The notes beneath the pieces were generated by a model. The model worked only from the letters and a program-made list of their open reading frames with translations. It searched no databases and was not told where the DNA came from. From Hyphomicrobium_A sp963724945 (lineage in GTDB: Bacteria > Pseudomonadota > Alphaproteobacteria > Rhizobiales > Hyphomicrobiaceae): a stretch of DNA of 64,000 nucleotides. Positions 35,782-43,687 of this stretch are shown here, one piece after another. Made by a program: the position numbers and the translations under genes. The stretch's first letter is position 1, and every line of letters starts with the position of its first letter. Location: positions 744,001 through 808,000 of the forward strand of contig CAVRWL010000003.1 of assembly GCA_963724945.1 (NCBI GenBank). Reading direction: 5' to 3'.

Positions 35782-36930
35782 CTATGGCTTGGGGAGCTCA
35801 GGGGGGGGCTTGAGCGCCTGCGAGTTGTCTATTCTGACGCGGCTTCCATTGTTGAGCTTGAGCTGCCCGGTGGTGACGACCTGCTCGCCGGCCTTGAGGC
35901 CCGAGGTGATCGCGACGAGGTCGCCCCTCACCTGTCCTGTCGTCACGAAACGGCGCTCGACGACGAAGACGGCGTCGGCGGAAGGCTCGGCCGGCATCGC
36001 CGCTTTGCTCGCCTCCTCCGGTTTCACGACGTAGACGCTGTTGCCGTAGAGGCTGTAGGTGATGGCGGTGCGCGGCACCGTGACGACCCGAACCGGTGCA
36101 CCCGCAAGCACGGCCACGTTGGCGAACATGCCGGGCAGGAGCTTGCGGCCGGGATTGTCGAGCGTGCCGCGCACGAGAAGCGTGCGGGTCTCCTGCGAGA
36201 CGCGCGCGTCAAGCGACGTGACCTTCCCCTGGAACACCTTTCCCGGGAAGGCGTCGACGGTCAGCTCTATGACCTCGTCCTTTTGCAGCTTGCCGATGTT
36301 CTGCTCGGGCATGGGAAAGTCGACCCAGATGGGATCCAAGGCTTGCAGCGTGACAAGCGCCAAGCCTGGGGAGACGTATTGGCCGAGCTCTACTTTGCGG
36401 ATGCCGAGCCGTCCGGCGAAGGGCGCCAGGATCGACTTTTGGGCGATCAACGCCTTGATGCGGTTGACGGCGGCGGTGGCCGTGTCGCGCTTGGCGAGCG
36501 CGGTGTCGACGGTGGCCTGCGAGGTGACCGCCTTGCGCAACAAATCGGTCTGACGATTGAAATCGACATCGGCCTCGCGCAGGGTCGCCTCGGCGCTCGC
36601 CAGGTCCGCGCGCTCAACGGAGATGTCGAGCTGCACGAGCTCATTGCCCTTGGTCACGTCCTGACCGCTCTCGAAGCCAAGCCCCGTGACGATGCCGGCG
36701 ACCTGCGAGGCGACATCGACGCCCTGTGAAGCAATGAGCGTGCCGATCGCGGGCAAGCGCTCGACCCACTCCGCGCTCTTTGCCGCTTCGGCCGTGATGG
36801 TCGCCGGCGGCGGAACCTGCTTGGAGAGGAAAGTCTTGATCGCCTGCGGCTTGAACACGAGCTGGAAGTAGCCGAGCCCACCGAGAAACAACCCGAGGAG
36901 GATGACGGCAATCAGGAATCGCTTGATCAT
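35782..36930 (-). CDS. RND efflux periplasmic adaptor (membrane fusion protein)
   Basis: A 382-residue adaptor of the AcrA/MexE type that links the RND permease to an outer-membrane channel. Residues 5-25 are a membrane anchor with no lipobox. The lipoyl-like half-motifs (GVDVASQVAGIVTGLGFESG, near residue 68; and APFAGRLGIRKVELGQYVSP, near 170) flank a hairpin of coiled coil at about 95-165. Beta-barrel and membrane-proximal domains follow. A Pro-rich C-terminus ends the protein. It is the first gene of the pump operon, 9 bases before the permease gene. Confidence 0.92.
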   Translation of the reverse strand: MIKRFLIAVILLGLFLGGLGYFQLVFKPQAIKTFLSKQVPPPATITAEAAKSAEWVERLPAIGTLIASQGVDVASQVAGIVTGLGFESGQDVTKGNELVQLDISVERADLASAEATLREADVDFNRQTDLLRKAVTSQATVDTALAKRDTATAAVNRIKALIAQKSILAPFAGRLGIRKVELGQYVSPGLALVTLQALDPIWVDFPMPEQNIGKLQKDEVIELTVDAFPGKVFQGKVTSLDARVSQETRTLLVRGTLDNPGRKLLPGMFANVAVLAGAPVRVVTVPRTAITYSLYGNSVYVVKPEEASKAAMPAEPSADAVFVVERRFVTTGQVRGDLVAITSGLKAGEQVVTTGQLKLNNGSRVRIDNSQALKPPPELPKP

Positions 36931-37047
36931 CGGATCGTTCCTAGAGGAAGCGAGGCGCAGCGCAGCATGATGCGGATGGGCCCCTCGCTGCGGACGGCAC
37001 GGGTTTAGCCGAAGGACGCCGCGGCGTCAGCCGAAACTTGGCAGGCT

Positions 37048-37824
37048 TCAAACCCCAAGGCGATCGGCTAGTTGCGCGAGCCAAGCAGCGACCCCGCGAG
37101 GCCCCTCGAGGTCGACGTTGGAGCGGCCGAAATGTCCGCCTGCGACCCTGAGACCCACCCCTCCCAGTCGCACCGCGGTCGCAAGCGCCGGCACATCGCC
37201 CGCATCGTCGCCGATCATGATGGGACGCCTGCCGGCGAATGGCGCCAGCTCCGCCAGCGTCTCGAGCGCGGTGCCCTTCGAGAGCCCCTCCGGGACGATC
37301 TCGAAGAGCTTGCGCCCCGGGCAGAGCACGAGATCGTCGGGGTATTGCATGAGCAGCGCCCTGATCTCTGCTTCGACGACGGGCTTCAATTCGGGGGACC
37401 GTCGGTAGTGGATAGCGATGCCAGGTCCCTTGGGCTCCACCATGATCCCCGGCATGCGCCGAGCGAGCGCGGCGAGCGCGTCAACGAGGCTGAGCGGCAG
37501 TGGCGTCGCCACGCGCTCGATCGGACCTTTCGCAGCTCTGCGCAATTCCGCGCCGTGAACGCCCGCTCCGGCAAATCTGGCCGGCGCGAGCAGCGTGTCG
37601 ATCTCGGCGAGCTGGCGCCCGGTGAGGATCGCCATGGCGCCGCCAAGGCCGCTCGAGACGCGCAAGAGCAGCTCGACGAGCCCCGGCGGAACCACGACCT
37701 GGTCGGGCGTGAGCGCGATGTCGAGCAGCGTTCCGTCGACATCGAGGAAGAGCGCGCAAGCGGCCGGATCGCCCGCGAGTATCGCCGCGGGTGCGGGCAC
37801 CTCGAGCCGATTGGAATTTTGCAA
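37048..37824 (-). CDS. otsB: trehalose-6-phosphate phosphatase OtsB
   Basis: A 258-residue HAD-superfamily phosphatase that removes phosphate from trehalose-6-phosphate. Motif I is LFLDVDGTLLDI near residue 26 with the nucleophile Asp. Motif II is AILTGR near 66. The C-terminal motif IMIGDDAGD with the metal Asp pair is near 203. The start is best placed at TTG 37824, which has a GGAGG site 6 bases upstream; the longer TTG at 37878 lacks one. It lies 155 bases downstream of otsA on the same strand, and the two products act one after the other in trehalose synthesis. Confidence 0.92.
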   Translation of the reverse strand: MQNSNRLEVPAPAAILAGDPAACALFLDVDGTLLDIALTPDQVVVPPGLVELLLRVSSGLGGAMAILTGRQLAEIDTLLAPARFAGAGVHGAELRRAAKGPIERVATPLPLSLVDALAALARRMPGIMVEPKGPGIAIHYRRSPELKPVVEAEIRALLMQYPDDLVLCPGRKLFEIVPEGLSKGTALETLAELAPFAGRRPIMIGDDAGDVPALATAVRLGGVGLRVAGGHFGRSNVDLEGPRGVAAWLAQLADRLGV

Positions 37825-37979
37825 GTGCTGCCTCCCTATCGGGCCGGATTCTGAGCGGACGCCCCTATGCGCGGTCAAGGCTTATCCATTGCAACGGCAA
37901 CAGGAAAGGGACAGTTGGCCGCTGGCAACACGTCGGGGCTTGGGGAAGCGGCAGGCTGCCAATTCGGGGCCGGCATTGC

Positions 37980-39437
37980 TCAATTGGTGCGCATGCGCGG
38001 AGACACGCGGGCGTGCTCTATGTCCTGCAAGGCCTTTCTGGCGGCATCGGCCGGCGAGCCCACGTCCGCACTCGGCTTGCGGCGGCGAATGCTCTCGAGC
38101 GCGGCAAGGAACGACCGGCACCAGGCGAACGTGTCGTAGGTGCGGATCCCTGCGAGCAGCGCACGTTGCCGTTCGCGGCGCTCCTCCAGACCCATCTCGA
38201 GCGCGACCTTGATGATGTCGGCCATCTCCTCGATGTCATAGGGATTTATGATCAGCGCCTGCTTCATCTGCTCGGCTGCGCCTGCGAAGCGAGAGAGAAT
38301 GAGAACGCCGGGATCCTCTGGGTCCTGGGCGGCAATGTATTCCTTCGCTACGAGGTTCATGCCGTCGCGCAGCGGCGTGACCAGGCCGATGCGCGAATGG
38401 CGGTATACGTCGACCAGCAGCCGGCGCGGGGTCGAGCGGTGAATGTATTGGATCGGCACCCAGTCAAGCTCGCCGAACTTGCCGTTGATCGTCCCAGACA
38501 GCGTCTCGAGCTCGTGGCGAATGTCGGCGTAGGCCAGCACGCTCTCGCGGGTGGGGGGCGCAATCTGCGAGAGAATGACCTTGCGGCGGTAGTCGGGATA
38601 CTTGTCCAGAAAGCGTGCGAAGGCGCGGAACTTCTGCGGCAGCCCCTTCGTGTAGTCGAGCCTGTCGACGCCGATGAGCCGGGTGGTCGACGGCAGCTGC
38701 TCGCGGCTGCGCTTGGGCCTGGAGCCGACAAAGGAATCGACGTCGATGCCGACGGGAAAGCTCGCGATCGACAGCTCGCGATCAAACGCCCGGATCCTGC
38801 CGTCGTGAAGGATGCGGCCGAACACGCCGTCCTGAAGATAGTCGATGAGGTTGGCGACATCGACGCGCGTCTGCAATCCGATGAGATCGTAGGCTGCAAA
38901 GCCGCGCGCGAGATCCCGGTGCTCGGGGATGGCAAGGAACGTTTGCGCCGGCGGCACAGGAATGTGCAGGAAGAAACCGATCGGGTTCTGGACGCCGAGC
39001 TTGCGCAGCTCCATACCGAACGGGATCATGTGATAGTCGTGCACCCAGATCGTGTCGTCGGGCTTCAGGAGCGGGCGCAGCGCATGCGCAAAGCGCCGGT
39101 TGACCTCGAGATAGCGCTGGTAATAACCGGCTTCGAACTGCGCAAGATCCAGTCGGTCGTGAAACACCGGCCAAAGGACCGCGTTCGAATAGCCGAGATA
39201 ATATTCCTTGAACTCGCGGTTGCTGAGAGGAAGCGTCGCGACGGTGGCGGTGCCGGTCTCCTGAATGTCGGGAGTGGTGCGGATCTCCTCGCTCTTCTCG
39301 CCGATCTTTCCGCTCCACCCGAGCCACAGGCCGTTGCGGGCCCGCAGCACGTCCGCGATCGCGATCACGACGCCGCCCGCCTGGGCAGCCTTGCTGAGAT
39401 CGGCGACGCGGTTGGAGACCAGTATGATCCGGCTCAT
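37980..39437 (-). CDS. otsA: trehalose-6-phosphate synthase OtsA
   Basis: A 485-residue GT20 glycosyltransferase that joins UDP-glucose and glucose-6-phosphate to trehalose-6-phosphate. The N-terminus MSRIILVSNRVADL is typical. WVHDYHMIPFGMELRK near residue 130, GVDRLDYTKGLPQKFRAF near 262 (UDP-glucose binding Arg/Lys) and VTPLRDGMNLVAKEYIAAQ near 358 are the active-site blocks. The length is normal. It lies between the GH15 gene (127 bases upstream) and otsB. Trehalose is commonly an osmotic and desiccation protectant in this group. Confidence 0.95.
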   Translation of the reverse strand: MSRIILVSNRVADLSKAAQAGGVVIAIADVLRARNGLWLGWSGKIGEKSEEIRTTPDIQETGTATVATLPLSNREFKEYYLGYSNAVLWPVFHDRLDLAQFEAGYYQRYLEVNRRFAHALRPLLKPDDTIWVHDYHMIPFGMELRKLGVQNPIGFFLHIPVPPAQTFLAIPEHRDLARGFAAYDLIGLQTRVDVANLIDYLQDGVFGRILHDGRIRAFDRELSIASFPVGIDVDSFVGSRPKRSREQLPSTTRLIGVDRLDYTKGLPQKFRAFARFLDKYPDYRRKVILSQIAPPTRESVLAYADIRHELETLSGTINGKFGELDWVPIQYIHRSTPRRLLVDVYRHSRIGLVTPLRDGMNLVAKEYIAAQDPEDPGVLILSRFAGAAEQMKQALIINPYDIEEMADIIKVALEMGLEERRERQRALLAGIRTYDTFAWCRSFLAALESIRRRKPSADVGSPADAARKALQDIEHARVSPRMRTN

Positions 39438-39564
39438 GGCGCTCCCGGTAATTTCTCCACAGCACTATAACAGCATTTATCGCCGTGTGGGGGTGCACCT
39501 ACCTCTTTAAAGGACAAACATTTCGCAGCCGTTATGGGTCCAATTGAGCATTTGCGCGTAGCCC

Positions 39565-41376
39565 TCAACACGGCGACCAGGCCGCCTCCCAACTGCGCGA
39601 CAGCTTCATTCCGGTGTTGATCGCACCTGCCATGCAATACGTTTGCGGGATGTTGCCCCACAGCTGTCCCGTAACGGGATGAATGTCCTCGCTCAAAATG
39701 CCGTAGGAATTGCGCCGCGAAAGCATATCGCCGAACAGCTCTCTCGCCTTTTCAACCTCGCCGATCGCCGCCAATGCGTCGGCGTACCAGAACTGGCAAA
39801 CGAGAAAGGCGGTCTCGGGCGCGCCAAAATCGTCCTCGGCCGTGTAGCGCATGATGAAGTTGTTGCGGCAGAGCTCCTTGCCGATCACGTGACACGTCCT
39901 GCGGAAGCGCTCATCGGTCGCGGATATGAGCCCGAGCTCGGAGAGTAGCAGCGCGCTGGCATCGAGCTCGTCGTGGTCGAAGGCGCCGACGAACGCGCCC
40001 CGCTTGTCGCTCCATGCCCGCTGCAGAATCTCGTTGCGCATGCGATCGGCGTGCGTGCGCCAGTAGTCGGCGCGCTCCTTGAGCTGCAGCAGAGCGGCCA
40101 TTTGCGCTAGCCGATCGCAGGCAACCCAGCACATCGTCGCCGAATGCGTGTGGATGCGCTGGCGCCCGCGGTACTCCCACAGACCGGCGTCGGGCTCAAG
40201 GAACAAGCGGCGCGCCTGATGCCCGAGCGGCTCGAGACGCCGGAACAGCGCCTCGTCCCCCATTCCCGGCAGGCGTTCGTCGATGAACATGTGCGAGGCG
40301 CCGAGAATGACGCTGCCGTACGCATCGTGCTGCAGCTGCTCGGCTGCCTGATTGCCGATGCGCACGGGGCCCATGCCACGGAAGCCCACTAGATCGCTCG
40401 CGATCCGCTCCTCGAGCGACTGGTTGTGGATGATGCCGTAGACTGGCCGCAACGGCCGCTCGGGATCGACGGCCACGGTCGTGATGTAGTTGATGTAGGC
40501 TTCCATGGTCTGGGTCGCGCCCAGCCGGTTCAGAGCGCGGATGACGAAATAGGCGTCGCGCAACCAGCAGAACCGGTAATCCCAGTTGCGCTGCGTGTTG
40601 GGCGCCTCCGGGATCGAGGTGGTGTGGGCCGCGATGATCGCGCCCGTCTCCTCGAAATGGCACAGCTTCAACGTAATGGCGGCCCTGATGATGGCGAGCT
40701 GCCATTCGAGCGGGATGCCGAGCCCGCGCACAAAGTCGAGCCAATAATCGCGCGTGCGCTCGAGAAACTCGCGCGAGACCGTATCGACGGCCGCTTCGAG
40801 CGGCTCGTCGGTGCCGAGGATCAGCGTGATTGGGTGCGTCAGCGCGAACGGTGTCTCGTGCGCGATGTAGGACAAAGGCGCATCGGTCGTGAGTCGCAGC
40901 ACGTCGGCGCCGCCGATGAAGCGCATGTGATTGGAGCCGATCGCCTGGCACTCGCCGGGCTGGCCGTAGTTGAATGTCGGCCGCAGCCTGATGGAGATTC
41001 GCGGCAAGCCGCGCAAGGGCTCGATGCGGCGGATGATCTGCGCAGGGTGGAAAGCGCGCTCGAAGCGCTGGAAGCGCGGCGCGAAGTCGGAGATCTTGAC
41101 GACGTTGCCGTTGCCGTCCTCGAGGATCGTCTCCACGATCGCCGTGTTGCGGACGTAGGCCGATCGGGTCTTGCGCGTGTCGTGCATGATCACGTCGCAG
41201 AAGCCCTTCTCCTCCTCGCCGGTCAAGAGGCGCGAGAAGACGGGATCGGAATCAAGGCGCGGAAAGCACCACCAGACGATGCGGCCGTTGGGATCGACGA
41301 GGGCGGCCACGCGTCCGTTGCCGATTGCAGCGAGCTCGAGGTTATCGGCGGGGGAATTGCTTTTCTTCTGGCCCAT
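39565..41376 (-). CDS. glycoside hydrolase family 15 protein (trehalase/glucoamylase-like)
   Basis: A 603-residue GH15 enzyme with an N-terminal beta-sandwich (to about residue 220) and an (alpha/alpha)6 barrel. The start segment LAAIGNGRVAALVDPNGRIVWWCFPR is typical of bacterial GH15 trehalase/glucodextranase-like proteins. The first catalytic Glu is expected in the YRFCWLRDAYFVIRAL to GLWEYRG region, and the second near the C-terminal SEDIHPVTGQLWGN. No signal peptide is present, so it acts in the cytoplasm. It lies immediately before otsA and otsB. It may hydrolyse trehalose, giving turnover of the product of its neighbours, or act on an alpha-glucan; the substrate is inferred. Confidence 0.85.
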   Translation of the reverse strand: MGQKKSNSPADNLELAAIGNGRVAALVDPNGRIVWWCFPRLDSDPVFSRLLTGEEEKGFCDVIMHDTRKTRSAYVRNTAIVETILEDGNGNVVKISDFAPRFQRFERAFHPAQIIRRIEPLRGLPRISIRLRPTFNYGQPGECQAIGSNHMRFIGGADVLRLTTDAPLSYIAHETPFALTHPITLILGTDEPLEAAVDTVSREFLERTRDYWLDFVRGLGIPLEWQLAIIRAAITLKLCHFEETGAIIAAHTTSIPEAPNTQRNWDYRFCWLRDAYFVIRALNRLGATQTMEAYINYITTVAVDPERPLRPVYGIIHNQSLEERIASDLVGFRGMGPVRIGNQAAEQLQHDAYGSVILGASHMFIDERLPGMGDEALFRRLEPLGHQARRLFLEPDAGLWEYRGRQRIHTHSATMCWVACDRLAQMAALLQLKERADYWRTHADRMRNEILQRAWSDKRGAFVGAFDHDELDASALLLSELGLISATDERFRRTCHVIGKELCRNNFIMRYTAEDDFGAPETAFLVCQFWYADALAAIGEVEKARELFGDMLSRRNSYGILSEDIHPVTGQLWGNIPQTYCMAGAINTGMKLSRSWEAAWSPC

Positions 41377-41539
41377 GTGGCGTCTCGGAAGGCGGGGTCG
41401 CGTGCTGTCGGCGATGAGGCAGAGGGCCGTTTAGAGCGTGCGGCCCCCCTTGTCCACATTTAGCCGGCGTTTGCTGAAGCCCTGCTTTATGATGCAGCGC
41501 AGTGCACGCCATCCGGCCGCACGCGCACGAAGAGCGTCT

Positions 41540-41737
41540 CTATGGCCGTCCACCGGCTCGCGTCGAGAGGCGCTTGGCGGGGGGACGAGCGGGCCATTTG
41601 GTCACAATGTCGATGAGATCGTCTTTCGAAGCCGGCACGGCGGCGCACAACAAAGCGAGCTTAGCAAACTCGCCGGCGCGCCACCGCGCCGACTGCGCCG
41701 TGATACGCAGGACCTGACTCTCGGCGTCTTGAGCCAC
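41540..41737 (-). CDS. possible small hypothetical protein, 65 residues
   Basis: A weakly supported small gene in the 414-base gap between the GH15 and SDR genes. From GTG 41737 it reads MAQDAESQVLRITAQSARW, then an amphipathic part (AGEFAKLALLCAAVPASKDD), ending basic. Third codon positions are mostly G or C, as in real genes here, whereas the overlapping frames on the other strand are Arg/Ser-rich and look like shadows. The ribosome-binding site is weak (GAG about 5 bases upstream). The family is not recognised. The rest of the gap holds nothing I can identify. Confidence 0.35.
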   Translation of the reverse strand: MAQDAESQVLRITAQSARWRAGEFAKLALLCAAVPASKDDLIDIVTKWPARPPAKRLSTRAGGRP

Positions 41738-41790
41738 TTAAGCTCAAAATTGTTGCCACAAAGGTAATGCGAGAGAAGCCCGCTCGCGCT

Positions 41791-42726
41791 TTAGCTTTCG
41801 TTATCGGTTGTGTCGCGCCACGGACGTTGCTCGGAGGGGCGCAACAGCCAGCGGACAAGCGGCAGTACGAGCGTATGCGGAAGAATCCGCAGCGCGAGCG
41901 CCAACACTTTGTTCATCAATCCCGGCACGACGAGGTGACAGCCGAGCACGTAGCCGCGATAGGCGGCATTGGCGGTGCCTTCCGGGCTCAAGGGAACGAT
42001 GAGCTGACGGTAGAACGAGAGCTCCGCTCCCATTGCCGCATGAAAGCCCGTGTCGACGGGGCCCGGTGCGAGCGCGGTAAAGCGCACGCCCCTGCCGGCG
42101 GCCTCGGACGCGACCGCCTCGGTAAGTGAGATCACGTAGGCCTTGCTCGCGTAGTAGGCGGCCTGATTAGGCCCGGGCACGAGGCCGCCGAGGGACGCGA
42201 CGTTGAGGATCCCGCCCCGTCCGCGCGCGAGCATGCCTGGCAACGCGTGATGCATCAGCCGCGTCAGAGCGGTGACATTGAGATCGATCAAGTGCATCAC
42301 GGCGCCCTCGTCGTGCGATTCGAACGGTCCTGCCAAACCGATCCCCGCATCGTTGATGAGGATGTCGCCATAAAGCCCGTGCTCGGCGAGGCGCGTGTCG
42401 ATGCTGAGCGGCGCGTCGGCGCGCGTGACGTCGATGGCGATTGCCAGCGCTTGCACGGGGAAGTCGCGCCCGATCGCGGCGGCAGCCTCATTGAGCGGGC
42501 CGGAATTGCGCGCGATGAGCGCCACGTCGTGACCGGCTTTGGCGAAGCGGCGCGCAAGCGCGAGCCCGATGCCGCGCGAGGCGCCTGTCACCACAACAGC
42601 CGGCTTGAGGCCTGCGACGGCAGCGAGCGCCGCCGCGGAAGGCTCAGCGTAGCGTCCGATCCAGGCGTCGAGAATAGGGCGGAGCAAAGGAAGGCCGATG
42701 CGTCGTGAGGCTATTTGTTCGCGCAT
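41791..42726 (-). CDS. short-chain dehydrogenase/reductase (SDR)
   Basis: A 311-residue SDR oxidoreductase. The cofactor-binding motif VVTGASRGIGLALA is near residue 46, NDAGIGLAGP near 125, and the catalytic Ser-Tyr-Lys is in NVASLGGLVPGPNQAAYYAS followed by KAYV (Ser near 174, Tyr near 188, Lys near 192). About 40 residues precede the Rossmann fold and about 50 hydrophobic and basic residues follow it. This fits the long-chain or membrane-associated DltE-like SDRs. The substrate is unknown and no pathway partner is adjacent. Confidence 0.88.
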   Translation of the reverse strand: MREQIASRRIGLPLLRPILDAWIGRYAEPSAAALAAVAGLKPAVVVTGASRGIGLALARRFAKAGHDVALIARNSGPLNEAAAAIGRDFPVQALAIAIDVTRADAPLSIDTRLAEHGLYGDILINDAGIGLAGPFESHDEGAVMHLIDLNVTALTRLMHHALPGMLARGRGGILNVASLGGLVPGPNQAAYYASKAYVISLTEAVASEAAGRGVRFTALAPGPVDTGFHAAMGAELSFYRQLIVPLSPEGTANAAYRGYVLGCHLVVPGLMNKVLALALRILPHTLVLPLVRWLLRPSEQRPWRDTTDNES

Positions 42727-42908
42727 TTGTAGGTCAGGCTGTGTTCACCAAACATGAGATACCTCGGTGGTTGGTGGATGCTGTGCCGGGCATGCAGTAA
42801 CGCAGTTCGTCGATGCGCGACAGGCAAACTCCGGCGGACGACTGATCCTACTGTGTGACGATGGATGCCTCCCAAAGCAACCGAGGAAAGTGATCAAGGA
42901 GTTGCCTC

Positions 42909-43274
42909 ATGACCAAGCTGCATCACGTGCTCGCGGCCGCGCTGGTCTTAGGGATGTCCATGCCCGTTGGTCTGTGGGCGGTCGAGATCAGAAAGGGTGC
43001 CACCGCCGAGGTGCATGCCAACTCGATCTGGTTTCAGCAGGCGGGCCAACTGGCGCGTTGGCAAGAGCTCAAGAAAGCCGGCAATTCCGCAGCCCTCAAA
43101 TCCTACGAAGACAATGTGCTGTCCAATCGCGATGCTTGGCAGTTCATCAATGCGCTTAGCGTCGAGATCCTCGGCTATGACGCAGCTGAGAACCGGGTCA
43201 GGGTGAGAATGAAGACCCCCAGCCGGATGCTCGGCACCGAATGGCTGCTGGATGCGGGAGCGCTTGCGCAATAG
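42909..43274 (+). CDS. small secreted hypothetical protein, 121 residues
   Basis: A 121-residue protein with a signal peptide (residues 1-25, ending GLWAVE). The mature part is about 95 residues, mixed helix and strand (QQAGQLARWQELKKAGNSAA near 44, then ENRVRVRMKTPSRMLGTEWL near 92). No Cys is present in the mature part. An AAGGAG site lies about 8 bases before ATG 42909. I do not recognise the family. A possible 54-residue gene follows on the same strand after 15 bases. Confidence 0.65.
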   Translation: MTKLHHVLAAALVLGMSMPVGLWAVEIRKGATAEVHANSIWFQQAGQLARWQELKKAGNSAALKSYEDNVLSNRDAWQFINALSVEILGYDAAENRVRVRMKTPSRMLGTEWLLDAGALAQ

Positions 43275-43289
43275 CGCACGGGCAGCCGC

Positions 43290-43454
43290 ATGGATCGCGC
43301 CGACCAGCGCTTCAAATTCGTATCGCTTCTGCTCGCCCGCTTCGTCGACGGCTCGCTCACGCTCGACGAGCTGGTGGGGCTGCCGCAGGGCGATGCCTTG
43401 CTCGCCAGCCTCGACGCGGCGGGCCAGCAGCCGGCTGCCGATGCGGCTGTGTGA
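43290..43454 (+). CDS. possible very small protein, 54 residues
   Basis: An ATG 15 bases after the previous gene opens 54 codons: MDRADQRFKFVSLLLARFVD, then GSLTLDELVGLPQGDALLAS, then a short acidic/Ala tail. The composition is that of a helical small protein (Leu-rich, acidic), and third positions are GC-rich. The ribosome-binding site is not clear. The frame overlaps longer Arg-rich shadow frames on both strands. It is offered as a candidate only; no family is recognised. Confidence 0.35.
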   Translation: MDRADQRFKFVSLLLARFVDGSLTLDELVGLPQGDALLASLDAAGQQPAADAAV

Positions 43455-43530
43455 TTTGCTCGGGCGAGGAAGTGCTTGTCGCGGGCAATCGCGTCGTCGC
43501 GGCGATCTGCAATATGCTTTGAATATCAAG

Positions 43531-43606
43531 TGGTGCCGCAAGAGGGACTCGAACCCCCGACCCCGTCATTACGAATGACGTGCTCTGCCAACTGAGCTAT
43601 TGCGGC
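43531..43606 (-). tRNA. tRNA-Thr (anticodon CGT), CCA encoded
   Basis: A 76-base cloverleaf on the minus strand. The acceptor stem GCCGCAA pairs with TTGCGGC, followed by A and CCA in the DNA. The anticodon stem CGTCA/TGACG holds the loop TTCGTAA, giving anticodon CGT, which reads ACG (Thr). The T-arm contains GTTCGAGTC. It lies 81 bases downstream of hemY on the same strand. No integrase or att-like repeat is found beside it. Confidence 0.95.
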
Positions 43607-43687
43607 TTTGCGAGATCGCGCAGCGCGGAGGGATAGCGCCCGCCAACGCCGATTGCAAGTTCGGACCTTCGTGCATCCTTTGCCGTC

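Noticed and set aside
43531..43606. tRNA-Thr as an integration site for a genomic island
   Set aside because: No integrase gene and no second copy of the tRNA 3' end were found near it, and flanking genes are housekeeping.
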